Positions 41,870-51,801 of a stretch of 64,000 nt of DNA are shown here, piece after piece. Position 1 is the first letter of the stretch. The number at the start of each line of letters is the position of its first letter. The stretch is from NCBI GenBank assembly GCA_018402075.1, contig JAGYJP010000003.1, positions 62,001-126,000 of the forward strand, in the 5' to 3' direction. The notes under the pieces are model-generated. The model was given only the letters and a program-made list of their open reading frames with translations, searched no databases and was not told the DNA's origin. A program made the translations under genes and the position numbers. This stretch comes from Candidatus Nanopelagicales bacterium (GTDB lineage Bacteria > Actinomycetota > Actinomycetes > S36-B12).

Positions 41870-43141
41870 TTACTTCAGGGAAATGCGCCCATCTGCTGCG
41901 AGTTGGGCAATGTCCCCGCGGAAATGTGAGCCTGAAATCGCGATCAGCGCCGCGGCATCTGTTGCCCTGTTGCGCGCCGCAATCAAGGTGTCGGCATGGG
42001 CGGTGACGGACACAACCCGACCGCCTGAGGTGATCAGCTTCGAGCCCTGCAATTGGGTGCCCGCGTGATACACGGTCACATTGCCCAAGCCTTCCGCTTG
42101 TTCGATCCCAGTGATCGAGTCCCCTGTACGTGGTTTCGCGGGATACCCGTCAGCGGCAATAACCACCGTTACTGAATATCCACTTCTCCACTTCAGTGGG
42201 GGGAACTGGGCCAGTCGCCCGGTGGCAGCGGCCAGCAGAAGTTCACCGAGGGGAGACTCCAATTGATCGAGGACAACTTGAGTTTCCGGATCTCCAAAGC
42301 GGGCATTAAATTCAATTACCCGCACACCACGCGAAGTCATGGCAAGGCCGGCATACAAGACACCAATAAACGGCGTTCCCCTTTTATTGAGGGCAGTTGC
42401 CATGGGCTGGAGAACACGTTCGGTGACATCCTGTGCAACATGGGCAGGCACCCATGGCAAGGGTGAATACGCACCCATGCCACCAGTGTTGGGACCCGAA
42501 TCACCTTCGCCAACTCTTTTAAAATCTTGAGCTGGCTGCATGGGAACCACTGTTGTGCCATCGGAAATCCCAAAGATGGATACCTCTGGTCCATCAAGAA
42601 ACTCTTCAATGACCAGTGAGTTTCCCGAGGCTAAGCATGCACGCGCATGTGCCACGGCCTCAGCGCGATCATGGGTGACCACAACTCCTTTGCCCGCAGC
42701 AAGGCCATCGTCTTTCACAACATAGGGGGCGCCGAAAGTATCGAGTGCAACGTCTACCTGTTCCTCGGATGCACACACTCGTGCCATGGCAGTCGGAATA
42801 TTTGCTTCGGCCATAACCTTTTTGCAAAAAGCTTTACTGCCTTCGATCAATGCGGATTCTTTATGTGGGCCAAAACACGGGATCCCGCGACCTTCTAATT
42901 CATTGGCGGCGCCTGCCATCAGCGGAACCTCAGGTCCAATGACAACAAGGTCAACGTCTAATTCAACCGCTAGATCAGCGATTGCTACTGCATTTGTGAC
43001 ATCGATTGGAACACAAGGAACTAATTGCGCAATACCCGCATTACCCGGTGCTACATGAATGCTCTGCACACTCGGGTCTCGCAATAGGGCAGCTGTGATG
43101 GCATGCTCTCGCCCACCAGAACCAATGACAAGGCACTTCAC
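41870..43141 (-). CDS. purD: Phosphoribosylamine-glycine ligase
   Basis: A 423-residue ATP-grasp enzyme making GAR. The N-terminal domain starts MKCLVIGSGGREHAITAALL; the ATP-grasp region shows VVKDDGLAAGKGVVV, and GPNTGGMGAYSPLP and EFNARFGDPETQ complete the active site. A gap of about 24 bp separates it from purB downstream. It follows the class III aminotransferase gene on the same strand. Confidence 0.97.
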   Translation of the reverse strand: MKCLVIGSGGREHAITAALLRDPSVQSIHVAPGNAGIAQLVPCVPIDVTNAVAIADLAVELDVDLVVIGPEVPLMAGAANELEGRGIPCFGPHKESALIEGSKAFCKKVMAEANIPTAMARVCASEEQVDVALDTFGAPYVVKDDGLAAGKGVVVTHDRAEAVAHARACLASGNSLVIEEFLDGPEVSIFGISDGTTVVPMQPAQDFKRVGEGDSGPNTGGMGAYSPLPWVPAHVAQDVTERVLQPMATALNKRGTPFIGVLYAGLAMTSRGVRVIEFNARFGDPETQVVLDQLESPLGELLLAAATGRLAQFPPLKWRSGYSVTVVIAADGYPAKPRTGDSITGIEQAEGLGNVTVYHAGTQLQGSKLITSGGRVVSVTAHADTLIAARNRATDAAALIAISGSHFRGDIAQLAADGRISLK

Positions 43142-43159
43142 CGTTCAACCCCTACGGAA

Positions 43160-44503
43160 TTAGTTTTCGTAGTGAGCATCAATGATGGTGAAGACTTCGT
43201 CGAGAATCTCGAGCCCTGCTTTCGCTTCACTCTCTGTGACAACACATGGTGGAACAACGTGCATCCTGTTGAAGTTTGCGAATGGCATCAGACCACGGTT
43301 CTTGCATTCCGTGACCAGTTCGTTCATGGCAGGGGAAGTCCCGCCATAGGGTGCAAGTGGCTCACGGGTTTCGCGATTCTTCACAAGATCCAACGCCCAG
43401 AAAACACCGAGTCCGCGTACCTCACCAATTACCGGATGCTTCTGCATCAAGGCATTCAGTCCAGGCTCCAAAACATTTGTGCCAATGCTCGCCGCGTTCT
43501 CCACGACTTTCTCTTCCGTCATGGCATCAATTGAGGCAACGATCGAGGCTGCTGCCAACGGATGCCCTGAGTAGGTGAGACCACCGGGGAATACTTTTTC
43601 ATCGAATGTTGCCGCTATGTCGCCTGAGATCACAACGCCGCCCACGGGGACATATCCAGAGTTGGAACCCTTGGCGAAAACAATCAGATCCGGTTGCGCT
43701 GACCAGTTTTGGAATGCGAACCATTTGCCCGTCCGAGCAAAACCTGACATTGTTTCATCGGCGATCCAGACAATGTTGTATTTATCGCACAGCGCCCGCA
43801 CACCTTCGAGATAGCCCGGTGGTGGTACCAGGATTCCCGCAGTGCCAACAACAGACTCCAAAATTATTGCGCCAACCGTGTTGGGGCCTTCGAATTGAAT
43901 AACATGTTCCAGGTGCTGCAGTGCACGCTCGGACTCTTCTTCGGGTGTTGTCGCCCAGAATTCCGACCGATACAAGTATGGGCCAAAGAAGTGAACCTGC
44001 TGTGCTGCGTATTCATTTGGCCAACGACGAGGGTCACCGGTTGCTTGGATAGCTGTACCCGTATTACCGTGATAGGAACGGTACGCCGATAGCACCTTGT
44101 GCTTGTGAGTGTGCAGCCGTGCCATGCGGATCGCATTCTCTACGGCATCTGCTCCACCGTTGGTGAAAAAAACTTTCGACATGTTCGGCCCGGCAAGACC
44201 CACAATGCGCTGTGCTGCTTCACCACGCTTGTCATTGGCATGCTGCGGTGCAACAGTTGCCAACTTGGCGGCTTGCTCCTGGATAGCAGCAATGACCTTG
44301 GGGTGTTGGTGACCAATGTTCACGTTGACCAGCTGTGATGAAAAATCGAGGAACTTGTTACCGTCGTAGTCCCAGAAATAACTTCCCTCAGCACCTGCAA
44401 TACACATGGGCTTGAGCGCCTTTTGCGCACTCCAGGAATGGAATACATACTCGCGGTCAAGGTCGTAGACGCGCTTACCTTCTGTGGGATCTGCTGTAGT
44501 CAT
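43160..44503 (-). CDS. Class III (omega) aminotransferase
   Basis: A 447-residue PLP enzyme of the class III fold. ESVVGTAGILVPPPGYLEGV, then ADETMSGFARTGKWFA is the family core. The PLP Lys lies in IVFAKGSNSGYVPVGG, and TYSGHPLAAAS follows. The group includes taurine-pyruvate, beta-alanine-pyruvate and related transaminases; which amine is used cannot be told. ATG 44503 overlaps the stop of the upstream acetyltransferase (ATGA), favoured over ATG 44521. Confidence 0.87.
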   Translation of the reverse strand: MTTADPTEGKRVYDLDREYVFHSWSAQKALKPMCIAGAEGSYFWDYDGNKFLDFSSQLVNVNIGHQHPKVIAAIQEQAAKLATVAPQHANDKRGEAAQRIVGLAGPNMSKVFFTNGGADAVENAIRMARLHTHKHKVLSAYRSYHGNTGTAIQATGDPRRWPNEYAAQQVHFFGPYLYRSEFWATTPEEESERALQHLEHVIQFEGPNTVGAIILESVVGTAGILVPPPGYLEGVRALCDKYNIVWIADETMSGFARTGKWFAFQNWSAQPDLIVFAKGSNSGYVPVGGVVISGDIAATFDEKVFPGGLTYSGHPLAAASIVASIDAMTEEKVVENAASIGTNVLEPGLNALMQKHPVIGEVRGLGVFWALDLVKNRETREPLAPYGGTSPAMNELVTECKNRGLMPFANFNRMHVVPPCVVTESEAKAGLEILDEVFTIIDAHYEN

Positions 44504-45258
44504 GGGGAAACTGTAGGACATGCCTCAACGGGGTCAACTCCCAATGGTCGCAGTCGGGTGAGTTGCCCACCCAGTTGATCAAAGTTCGACTCCGCCAGCC
44601 ATTGCTCGAAATTCCGGCGCATGGTGGGCCACTCGGAATCGAGGATGGAAAACCAAGCGGTGTCACGGTTTCGATCCTTCACGACGGTGGCTTGCCTAAA
44701 TGTTCCTTCATATGTCATTCCGAGCCGGATTGCCGCTTTGCGTGATTTCTGGTTGAGGGCATCGCACTTCCACTCGTATCGCCGATATCCCAGATCAAAT
44801 ACATTCTTCATCATGACAAACATGGCATCAGTTGCAACGCGCGACTCTTGTAATGCCGGGGAGTAGGTGATCCAGCCCACTTCAATACTGCGGGCGGGCG
44901 GATCAATGCGCAAGTAACTTGCCACGCCCGTGGCCTTTTCTGTTTCTCGATCAATGATTGCGTAAAAGAATGGGTCAATACCGCCTTCGCGGGAAATCAC
45001 CCAGTCCCGGTAAGCAGCTTCCGTGGCGAATGGTCCATGTGGCAGATAGGTCCAAAGATGATCGTTTCCAGCAAATGCGGTAAATAGATCAGCAGAATGA
45101 CGATCCGCGTTCAGTGGTTCAAGACGGCAATAGATGCCAAGCAAATTCCCTGCGGGACGCTGTGGCTCGGGGGAACCAGGCACCGGAACACCGACCGGGT
45201 TTCCAGATCCATCTACTTCATAGGTCGGGGTGTAACGGGCAATGAGTTCCGGTTCCAC
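44500..45258 (-). CDS. GNAT-family N-acetyltransferase (RimJ/RimL type)
   Basis: A 252-residue protein with the GNAT fold over about residues 45-215: RLEPLNADRH, GVASYLRIDPPARSIEVGWI and the acetyl-CoA/substrate helix LNQKSRKAAIRLGMTYEGTF. The pattern is that of RimL-like or YjdJ-like acetyltransferases. The N-terminal 40 residues are a proline-rich extension. The start is GTG 45258, 3 bp downstream of the purA stop. It is coupled to the aminotransferase, hinting at a shared pathway for an amine, but this is inference. Confidence 0.85.
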   Translation of the reverse strand: MEPELIARYTPTYEVDGSGNPVGVPVPGSPEPQRPAGNLLGIYCRLEPLNADRHSADLFTAFAGNDHLWTYLPHGPFATEAAYRDWVISREGGIDPFFYAIIDRETEKATGVASYLRIDPPARSIEVGWITYSPALQESRVATDAMFVMMKNVFDLGYRRYEWKCDALNQKSRKAAIRLGMTYEGTFRQATVVKDRNRDTAWFSILDSEWPTMRRNFEQWLAESNFDQLGGQLTRLRPLGVDPVEACPTVSP

Positions 45259-45261
45259 CGA

Positions 45262-46557
<1,296 letters not shown>

Positions 46558-46591
46558 TTACCGGACGCCAGCATGTTTGACACTAACGGGA

Positions 46592-47566
46592 TTAACGCTT
46601 GCCCACCAAGTGCTTTCCCAATGCTGTCCCAGAGATCCAACCGGCCTCCACGCGAGGGCGGTCAGAGTATGAATCACCGGCCATGAATATTTCTTCACTT
46701 GGTGCCGCATAAAAAAGTGGTTCACTCAGTGTTGTGCCCTCGACCGGCTTGGCAAATGTCCACCGATGCGCACTTGTCCAGACCGGCTCGTTATCGAAAC
46801 CCAAGATTTGTTGCACGGCACTCACTGCAAATGGAATAACACCCGATGGATCACTGAGGTGATGTGAACTCAACACCGGGTGAACATGTGCAACGAGTGC
46901 TGGTGCATGGTCACCTCTGCGTGAACCATCGTTCGCGATCCACGTCACTGCACTTGTCGAGTTATCAAAGATGCCATCAAAGTCCTGCCACGACTTCTCG
47001 GCGAACAACATGGATACAACAATCACGGGTTCCCATGCAGTTGGGTTCAATTCACTTGCCTGCGGAAGGATTTTTGCCGCTTGAGGTGTTGGCATACACA
47101 ATGCAACTCGTTCATGAGGAATATCAAGTTCTTCTACTTCGCCCTCAATAACTTCGATGCCCTCTGCGAGATACTCAACGACACTGCGTATTCCCTTCGC
47201 AGCGCTGTACCGCATTGGCCCAACCTTCACGCCGAGAATTCCCGTGTCATCGGCCACATGAAAAGTGTCGGTCCACTCGCTCACAATTCCACGATCCTGC
47301 ATCTCGTGAACGTGTTGCTGGAATTCCGGATCACTCACTGTGAAATAGGAAGCACCGATATCGAATATGCGACCGTCATATTTGGTTCCTGAGTCGCGCA
47401 CGACCCGAGATGCCATGCGCCCACCAATTTTTTTTCCTTTGTTGACCACTCGAAATGGAATTCCGTGAGACCGCAGAACTCGAGCGCACGCTATTCCTGT
47501 GATGCCTGCGCCAACAATCAGAACCGGTCTGGTGAGTTCAGTGCTAGCCAAGAGTTGGGTCACACT
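46592..47566 (-). CDS. FAD-dependent amine-oxidase/renalase-like oxidoreductase
   Basis: A protein of about 324 residues with an N-terminal FAD loop (LIVGAGITGIACARVLRSHG), then KKIGGRMASRVV (the GGR motif of flavin amine oxidases) and DIGASYFTVSDPEF. The C-terminal FAD contact is MAGDSYSDRPRVEAGWISG. The layout matches renalase-like/NAD(P)-binding oxidoreductases. Substrate unknown. The start is uncertain: GTG 47566 overlaps the DUF3151 stop, and TTG codons are nearby. Confidence 0.82.
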   Translation of the reverse strand, partial: SVTQLLASTELTRPVLIVGAGITGIACARVLRSHGIPFRVVNKGKKIGGRMASRVVRDSGTKYDGRIFDIGASYFTVSDPEFQQHVHEMQDRGIVSEWTDTFHVADDTGILGVKVGPMRYSAAKGIRSVVEYLAEGIEVIEGEVEELDIPHERVALCMPTPQAAKILPQASELNPTAWEPVIVVSMLFAEKSWQDFDGIFDNSTSAVTWIANDGSRRGDHAPALVAHVHPVLSSHHLSDPSGVIPFAVSAVQQILGFDNEPVWTSAHRWTFAKPVEGTTLSEPLFYAAPSEEIFMAGDSYSDRPRVEAGWISGTALGKHLVGKR

Positions 47567-47948
47567 CAACAAGGAATTCGGAAATTCGAACTACTTCATC
47601 GGTTTCACCAATGGCCCCTGCTGCCCTCCCAAGGTCTTGAAGGCAACGCAAGAAACCTTGATTGGGTACATGGCTCCAGGGAACCGGCCCATGGCCTTTC
47701 CAGCCATTGCGCCGTAATGCATCGAGGCCGCGGTGATAACCAACTCGGGCGTAGGCGTAAGAGGCAACGATGTCGCCTGCATCCCACGCTTGATCACTCA
47801 ACATTGCCCACGCCAATGAACTTGTCGGGTACTCCTTCACGACATCCTGAGGATCGGCTCCTGCTTCCAGTTCAGTTTGCGCAGGATCCCCTGCGGGCAA
47901 CAGGGTTGGTTCAGGTCCGCCCAGAAGATTTGTACCAGAGATGCTCAT
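47544..47948 (-). CDS. DUF3151-family protein
   Basis: A 134-residue protein with LGGPEPTLLP, then SSLAWAMLSDQAWDAGDIVA, SYAYARVGYHRGLDALRRNG and a C-terminal LVECDPTLG. It is helical and TPR-like and matches the DUF3151 family, which is confined to actinobacteria. It overlaps the fba stop by 4 bp (ATGA), and I recall that this pairing with fructose-bisphosphate aldolase is frequent in the phylum. Function unknown; a link to aldolase is a guess. Confidence 0.9.
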   Translation of the reverse strand: MSISGTNLLGGPEPTLLPAGDPAQTELEAGADPQDVVKEYPTSSLAWAMLSDQAWDAGDIVASYAYARVGYHRGLDALRRNGWKGHGPVPWSHVPNQGFLRCLQDLGRAAGAIGETDEVVRISEFLVECDPTLG

Positions 47949-48970
47949 GAGTTGATCTTCGTTCCGACAGAGCGCAGGTCTTCGCACGCCAACTTCACAC
48001 GATCTGCCATACCCTTTTCAGCTGCTCGGCCGTAGGAGCGCGGGTCGTACTGCTTCTTGTTTCCGACATCGCCATCAACTTTTAATACACCGTTGTAATT
48101 GACGAACATGTGATTGGCGATTGGGCGGGTGAATGCATACTGAGTATCAGTATCAATGTTCATTTTTACAACGCCGTAGTCAAGTGATTCGCGGATTTCG
48201 CTCAACAGCGAACCGGATCCACCGTGGAATACCAAGTCAAATGGCTTGTCGACTCCATACTCCTTTCCAACGGCATCTTGAATGTCTTTGAGAATGGAGG
48301 GCGTCAAAACAACATTGCCGGGCTTGTACACACCATGCACATTGCCGAATGTCGCGGCAACCATGTAACGGCCACGCTCCCCGAGACCGAGCTTCTTTGC
48401 GGTAGCGAGACCGTCTTCAACGGTGGAGAACAACTTTGCGTCATGTGATGCTTCAATGCCGTCTTCCTCGCCACCAACAACACCGATCTCAATTTCCAAG
48501 ATCGTGTGAGCCTTGACGGATGCATCGAGCATTTTCTCTGCAATATCAAGATTTTCATTGAGAGGAACAGCGGAGCCGTCCCACATATGCGACTGGAACA
48601 ACGGCTGCATGCCCTTGGCAACGCGATCCTGCGAAATTGCCAGGAGTGGCTCCATGAACCCGGGCAATTTGTCCAAGGGGCAGTGGTCGGTGTGCAGTGC
48701 AATGTTCACGTCATATTTCGCCGCAACAATATGTGCGAACTCCGCGAGAGCGACCGCGCCGGTGATCATGTCATTCACTGCCTGACCGGATGCGAATTCT
48801 GCGCCACCCCATGACACCTGCACGATTCCGTCTGACTCTGCCTCTGCGAAACCACGAATCGCAGCATTAATTGTTTGAGAGGAGGAAGTATTGATCGCGG
48901 GATAAGCGAACTTGCCTGCCTTGGCTCGATCGAGCATTTCGGCATAAATTTCTGGCGATGCAATTGGCAT
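47945..48970 (-). CDS. fba: Class II fructose-bisphosphate aldolase
   Basis: A 341-residue zinc aldolase of glycolysis and gluconeogenesis. The Zn and catalytic region is LHTDHCPLDKLPGFMEPL (His-x-Asp-His). IEIGVVGGEEDG, GNVHGVYKPGNV and LVFHGGSGS give the other Zn His and phosphate-binding Gly loops. The length and N-terminus (MPIASPEIYAEMLDRAKAGK) place it in the long class IIA form. It is followed by the overlapping DUF3151 gene. Confidence 0.97.
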   Translation of the reverse strand: MPIASPEIYAEMLDRAKAGKFAYPAINTSSSQTINAAIRGFAEAESDGIVQVSWGGAEFASGQAVNDMITGAVALAEFAHIVAAKYDVNIALHTDHCPLDKLPGFMEPLLAISQDRVAKGMQPLFQSHMWDGSAVPLNENLDIAEKMLDASVKAHTILEIEIGVVGGEEDGIEASHDAKLFSTVEDGLATAKKLGLGERGRYMVAATFGNVHGVYKPGNVVLTPSILKDIQDAVGKEYGVDKPFDLVFHGGSGSLLSEIRESLDYGVVKMNIDTDTQYAFTRPIANHMFVNYNGVLKVDGDVGNKKQYDPRSYGRAAEKGMADRVKLACEDLRSVGTKINS

Positions 48971-49092
48971 GGAAACTCCCCTTTAAAGTGAACTCTTGCA
49001 CCCTATCTTTCCACTCGCTCGTTATGGTCATGTCACCGGTTAACGTGGCCCGCCCACAAACATAGAACTGCAACAGCATACGTAAATGACCC

Positions 49093-49740
49093 TTAATTAA
49101 CCGCCCACTGTCGTACCCACTCGTGCATGGCAATCGCAGCCGCAGCGCCCACATTGATGGAACGGGTGGACCCGAATTGGGAAATCTCCACCAGGGTGTC
49201 GCAGCCTGCTCGCATGGCGTCAGACAGACCGGTGCCTTCTTGGCCCACGACAAGGACACAGCGCTCCGGGAACACAAACTTCTCAAGCTTCACTGACCCT
49301 GGCATATTGTCGATCCCAATGACGGGCATGCTCTGTTGTGTGGCCCACTCAATAAAGTCCTCAGCATTCTCGTGGTGGTGAACATGCTGATAGCGGTCGG
49401 TGACCATGGCGCCACGACGATTCCAACGCTTCTTGCCAACAATATGAACTTCACCAACAAGAAACGCATTAGCGCTGCGCACAATCGTGCCAATGTTGAA
49501 ATCATGACCCAAGTTCTCAATCGCAATATGCATGGGGTGTCGCTTGGTATCGAGATCGGCAACAATTGCTTCGAGCTTCCAATAACGATATTGGTCAGTG
49601 ACATTGCGCCGGTCACCATCGCGAAGTAGTTCCGGATCGAAGTGATCCTCGGTGGGCCACTGGCCTTCCCACGGGCCAACGCCAACAACCTTGAATGGCT
49701 CACCATCGGGTTCGTCGACTTGCACCGCTACTTCCTCCAT
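49093..49740 (-). CDS. SpoU/TrmH-family RNA 2'-O-methyltransferase
   Basis: A 215-residue protein with the SPOUT knot fold. The three motifs are IAIENLGHDFNIGTIVRSAN, VLVVGQEGTGLSDAM and FGSTRSINVGAAAAIAMHEW. The family methylates ribose 2'-OH in tRNA or rRNA; the target cannot be told. The N-terminal 65 residues are an extension beyond the minimal fold. ATG 49740 is preferred; GTG 49758 is the longer alternative. It is divergent from the DUF368 gene, with about 30 bp between starts. Confidence 0.9.
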   Translation of the reverse strand: MEEVAVQVDEPDGEPFKVVGVGPWEGQWPTEDHFDPELLRDGDRRNVTDQYRYWKLEAIVADLDTKRHPMHIAIENLGHDFNIGTIVRSANAFLVGEVHIVGKKRWNRRGAMVTDRYQHVHHHENAEDFIEWATQQSMPVIGIDNMPGSVKLEKFVFPERCVLVVGQEGTGLSDAMRAGCDTLVEISQFGSTRSINVGAAAAIAMHEWVRQWAVN

Positions 49741-49770
49741 GAGAGTGAACTTAACCACTACCCTGTCAGG

Positions 49771-50703
49771 GTGCTAAAAACTCTTGCCAATTTCATTCGC
49801 GGCGCACTCATGGGGATCGCAGAAGTTATCCCTGGCGTGAGCGGTGGAACGCTCGCATTGATTGTGGGTGTGTATCAAACACTCCTTGATGCAATCGCCG
49901 ATGCGGTGCTTGCCGTCCGGCAGCTTCTTGGACTCGCTGGCACCAAGCCATCTGCAGCCACCGCCATCAGGACCATTCGGGGGCTTCCGTGGCGAGTACT
50001 TATCCCTTTAGCAATTGGCATGGGAATCGCACTCGTGGTGGGCGCAAGAATTCTCGAGCCATTACTGGATGAACAACCCATCGCCATGAATGCCTTGTTC
50101 TTCGGACTGGTAATCGTGGGCGTCTACGTTCCGGCACACATGGTGCTCAGAGTGGGCGGCTGGAGCCCCCTGTATGTATTCATCGCATTTGTCAGTGCCG
50201 TGGTCCTGTTCTTCCTCACCGGATTACCCGCCGCAGATGCTGCAGATCCGGGTTTGATCGCGGTGTTCTTCTCCGCAGCTGTTGCGATTTGCGCATTGGT
50301 CCTACCTGGAGTGTCCGGATCATTCCTGCTCCTCACCTTAGGGATGTATGACACAACAATTGCGGCCGTTAATGACAGAAACTTTGTGTATCTCGGAGTA
50401 TTTGCACTCGGTGCCATTCTTGGATTGGCCGTGTTCGTTTCGATTTTGCGCTGGTTACTTGAACATAAGGCCCGTATCACGCTGGTCATCATTACCGGAC
50501 TCATGATCGGTTCCCTGCGGGCGCTGTGGCCGTGGCAAGGAGAGGATCGGGCGTTACTCGCGCCTGGAGATCAATTGGGACTGGCCATTGGCATGTTTGT
50601 GGCAGGAGCGCTCTTTGTCGCAGTTTTGCTGGTTGTCGAGCGGCGATTTGGTCTTAGCGAAGAACAGGAAGACGAAGAACAGGAAGACTCACTCAAGTCC
50701 TAG
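49771..50703 (+). CDS. DUF368-family membrane protein
   Basis: A 310-residue protein with eight or more membrane helices. The two repeated hallmarks are GIAEVIPGVSGGTLALIVGV and CALVLPGVSGSFLLLTLG, an inverted pair of PGVSG motifs. Family members have been linked to undecaprenyl-phosphate flipping (the PopT/DUF368 group), so recycling of the envelope lipid carrier is possible. Start GTG 49771 is at the edge of the conserved part; TACCCT lies 6 bp before it, suggesting a leaderless mRNA. The 3' end overlaps pyrE by 15 bp, tail to tail. Confidence 0.87.
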   Translation: MLKTLANFIRGALMGIAEVIPGVSGGTLALIVGVYQTLLDAIADAVLAVRQLLGLAGTKPSAATAIRTIRGLPWRVLIPLAIGMGIALVVGARILEPLLDEQPIAMNALFFGLVIVGVYVPAHMVLRVGGWSPLYVFIAFVSAVVLFFLTGLPAADAADPGLIAVFFSAAVAICALVLPGVSGSFLLLTLGMYDTTIAAVNDRNFVYLGVFALGAILGLAVFVSILRWLLEHKARITLVIITGLMIGSLRALWPWQGEDRALLAPGDQLGLAIGMFVAGALFVAVLLVVERRFGLSEEQEDEEQEDSLKS

Positions 50704-51234
50704 ATCTTGCAAGGTGTACGCAGCCGTGTATTCATATCCTCGCTCGACAATTGTTGCGCGAGCACCTCGGTCAACAATCACACTGACACCAGCAATGACC
50801 GCACCCTCGGCGAGCAGGGCATCAACAGCCGTCAAAACAGATGCACCTGTCGTTGAAGTGTCTTCAACGGCGAGTACGCGAACGCCTTTGACATCTGGTC
50901 CTTCAATGCGACGTTGGAGTCCGTGTTGTTTCTCACTCTTACGAACAACAAATGAATTAAGGAGTTCGCGATCCTGCGCGGCACTGTGCATCATTGATGT
51001 TGCAACCGGATCAGCGCCTAATGTCAGACCACCCACTGCAGCAAAATCAAAATTGACATTTACCTGGCGCATGACGGCACCTACCAGCGGTGACGCCACG
51101 GCATCAAGTGTCACGCGGCGCAGGTCAATGTAGTAATCCGCTTCACGGCCACTGGATAAAATCACCTTGCCCCGCACAACGGCCTTATCCAAAATCTGCT
51201 GACGTAATTGGATCCACTCGGGTGACTGAGTCAT
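50689..51234 (-). CDS. pyrE: Orotate phosphoribosyltransferase
   Basis: A 181-residue enzyme transferring ribose-5-phosphate from PRPP to orotate in pyrimidine synthesis. The PRPP site is VRVLAVEDTSTTGASVLTAV. VILSSGREADYYIDLRRVTL is the orotate loop, and FVVRKSEKQHGLQRRIEG the flexible Lys-rich catalytic loop. The 3' end overlaps the DUF368 gene. Confidence 0.96.
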   Translation of the reverse strand: MTQSPEWIQLRQQILDKAVVRGKVILSSGREADYYIDLRRVTLDAVASPLVGAVMRQVNVNFDFAAVGGLTLGADPVATSMMHSAAQDRELLNSFVVRKSEKQHGLQRRIEGPDVKGVRVLAVEDTSTTGASVLTAVDALLAEGAVIAGVSVIVDRGARATIVERGYEYTAAYTLQDLGLE

Positions 51235-51301
51235 ATCACCATGCTACTGATCGGCCACGGGCACAAAGGAAGTCCAGTCGGGGCATCTACAGTTAGGGCC
51301 G

Positions 51302-51766
51302 ATGCCTCGCCTTATTTATTGGGACTCGCCGGAAAGCCCATCTGGGTTGTCCGATGCACTCGAACGCACGGCAACGTCAGACATGATGGATGCACACCAA
51401 TGTGTGGTTCTACCCGCACATCTCACAGTCGCCGAAGCGTGTTTACACATTAATAGGGAAGCAGCTAACAGAGAAGTGGATAAGGCTCCGGTGGTTTTCG
51501 CTGCGATGGGAAGTAGATGCTTGGATCTTCCCGCGATTGCCCGAGCTCAGGCCGCCGCCCACCGTCCGATCGTTGGGTATTCCCTGATTCGCCCAATTTT
51601 CCCGACAAGCACCGATCTGTGGCCGCAGGCGCCCGTGACCGTGTATCTGCCCCGTGACGAGGATCCTGAGCGGTCTGTTTCCCTGCGCGGTTTCCGAATT
51701 GCCCATTTTTGTGACTCAAATGATCTCGCTCGTCTCATTCTTGACCAATCAAATTCGGCTCAGTGA
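51302..51766 (+). CDS. Hypothetical protein, 154 residues
   Basis: Opens at ATG 51302 with TACAGT 7 bp before it and no ribosome site, as for a leaderless gene. The product has no signal peptide or membrane helix. It contains a mixed alpha/beta pattern (QCVVLPAHLTVAEACLHI, APVVFAAMGSRCLDLPAIAR, HRPIVGYSLIRPIFP) and ends FRIAHFCDSNDLARLILD. The spacing of hydrophobic strands resembles a Rossmann-like or alpha/beta-hydrolase-type fold but lacks a GxSxG motif. I do not recognise a family. It lies 35 bp before the protease gene. Confidence 0.65.
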   Translation: MPRLIYWDSPESPSGLSDALERTATSDMMDAHQCVVLPAHLTVAEACLHINREAANREVDKAPVVFAAMGSRCLDLPAIARAQAAAHRPIVGYSLIRPIFPTSTDLWPQAPVTVYLPRDEDPERSVSLRGFRIAHFCDSNDLARLILDQSNSAQ

Positions 51767-51801
51767 GTGTTGCGGTGGGGTCCGGGGCGTACCGTTAGAG
51801 G

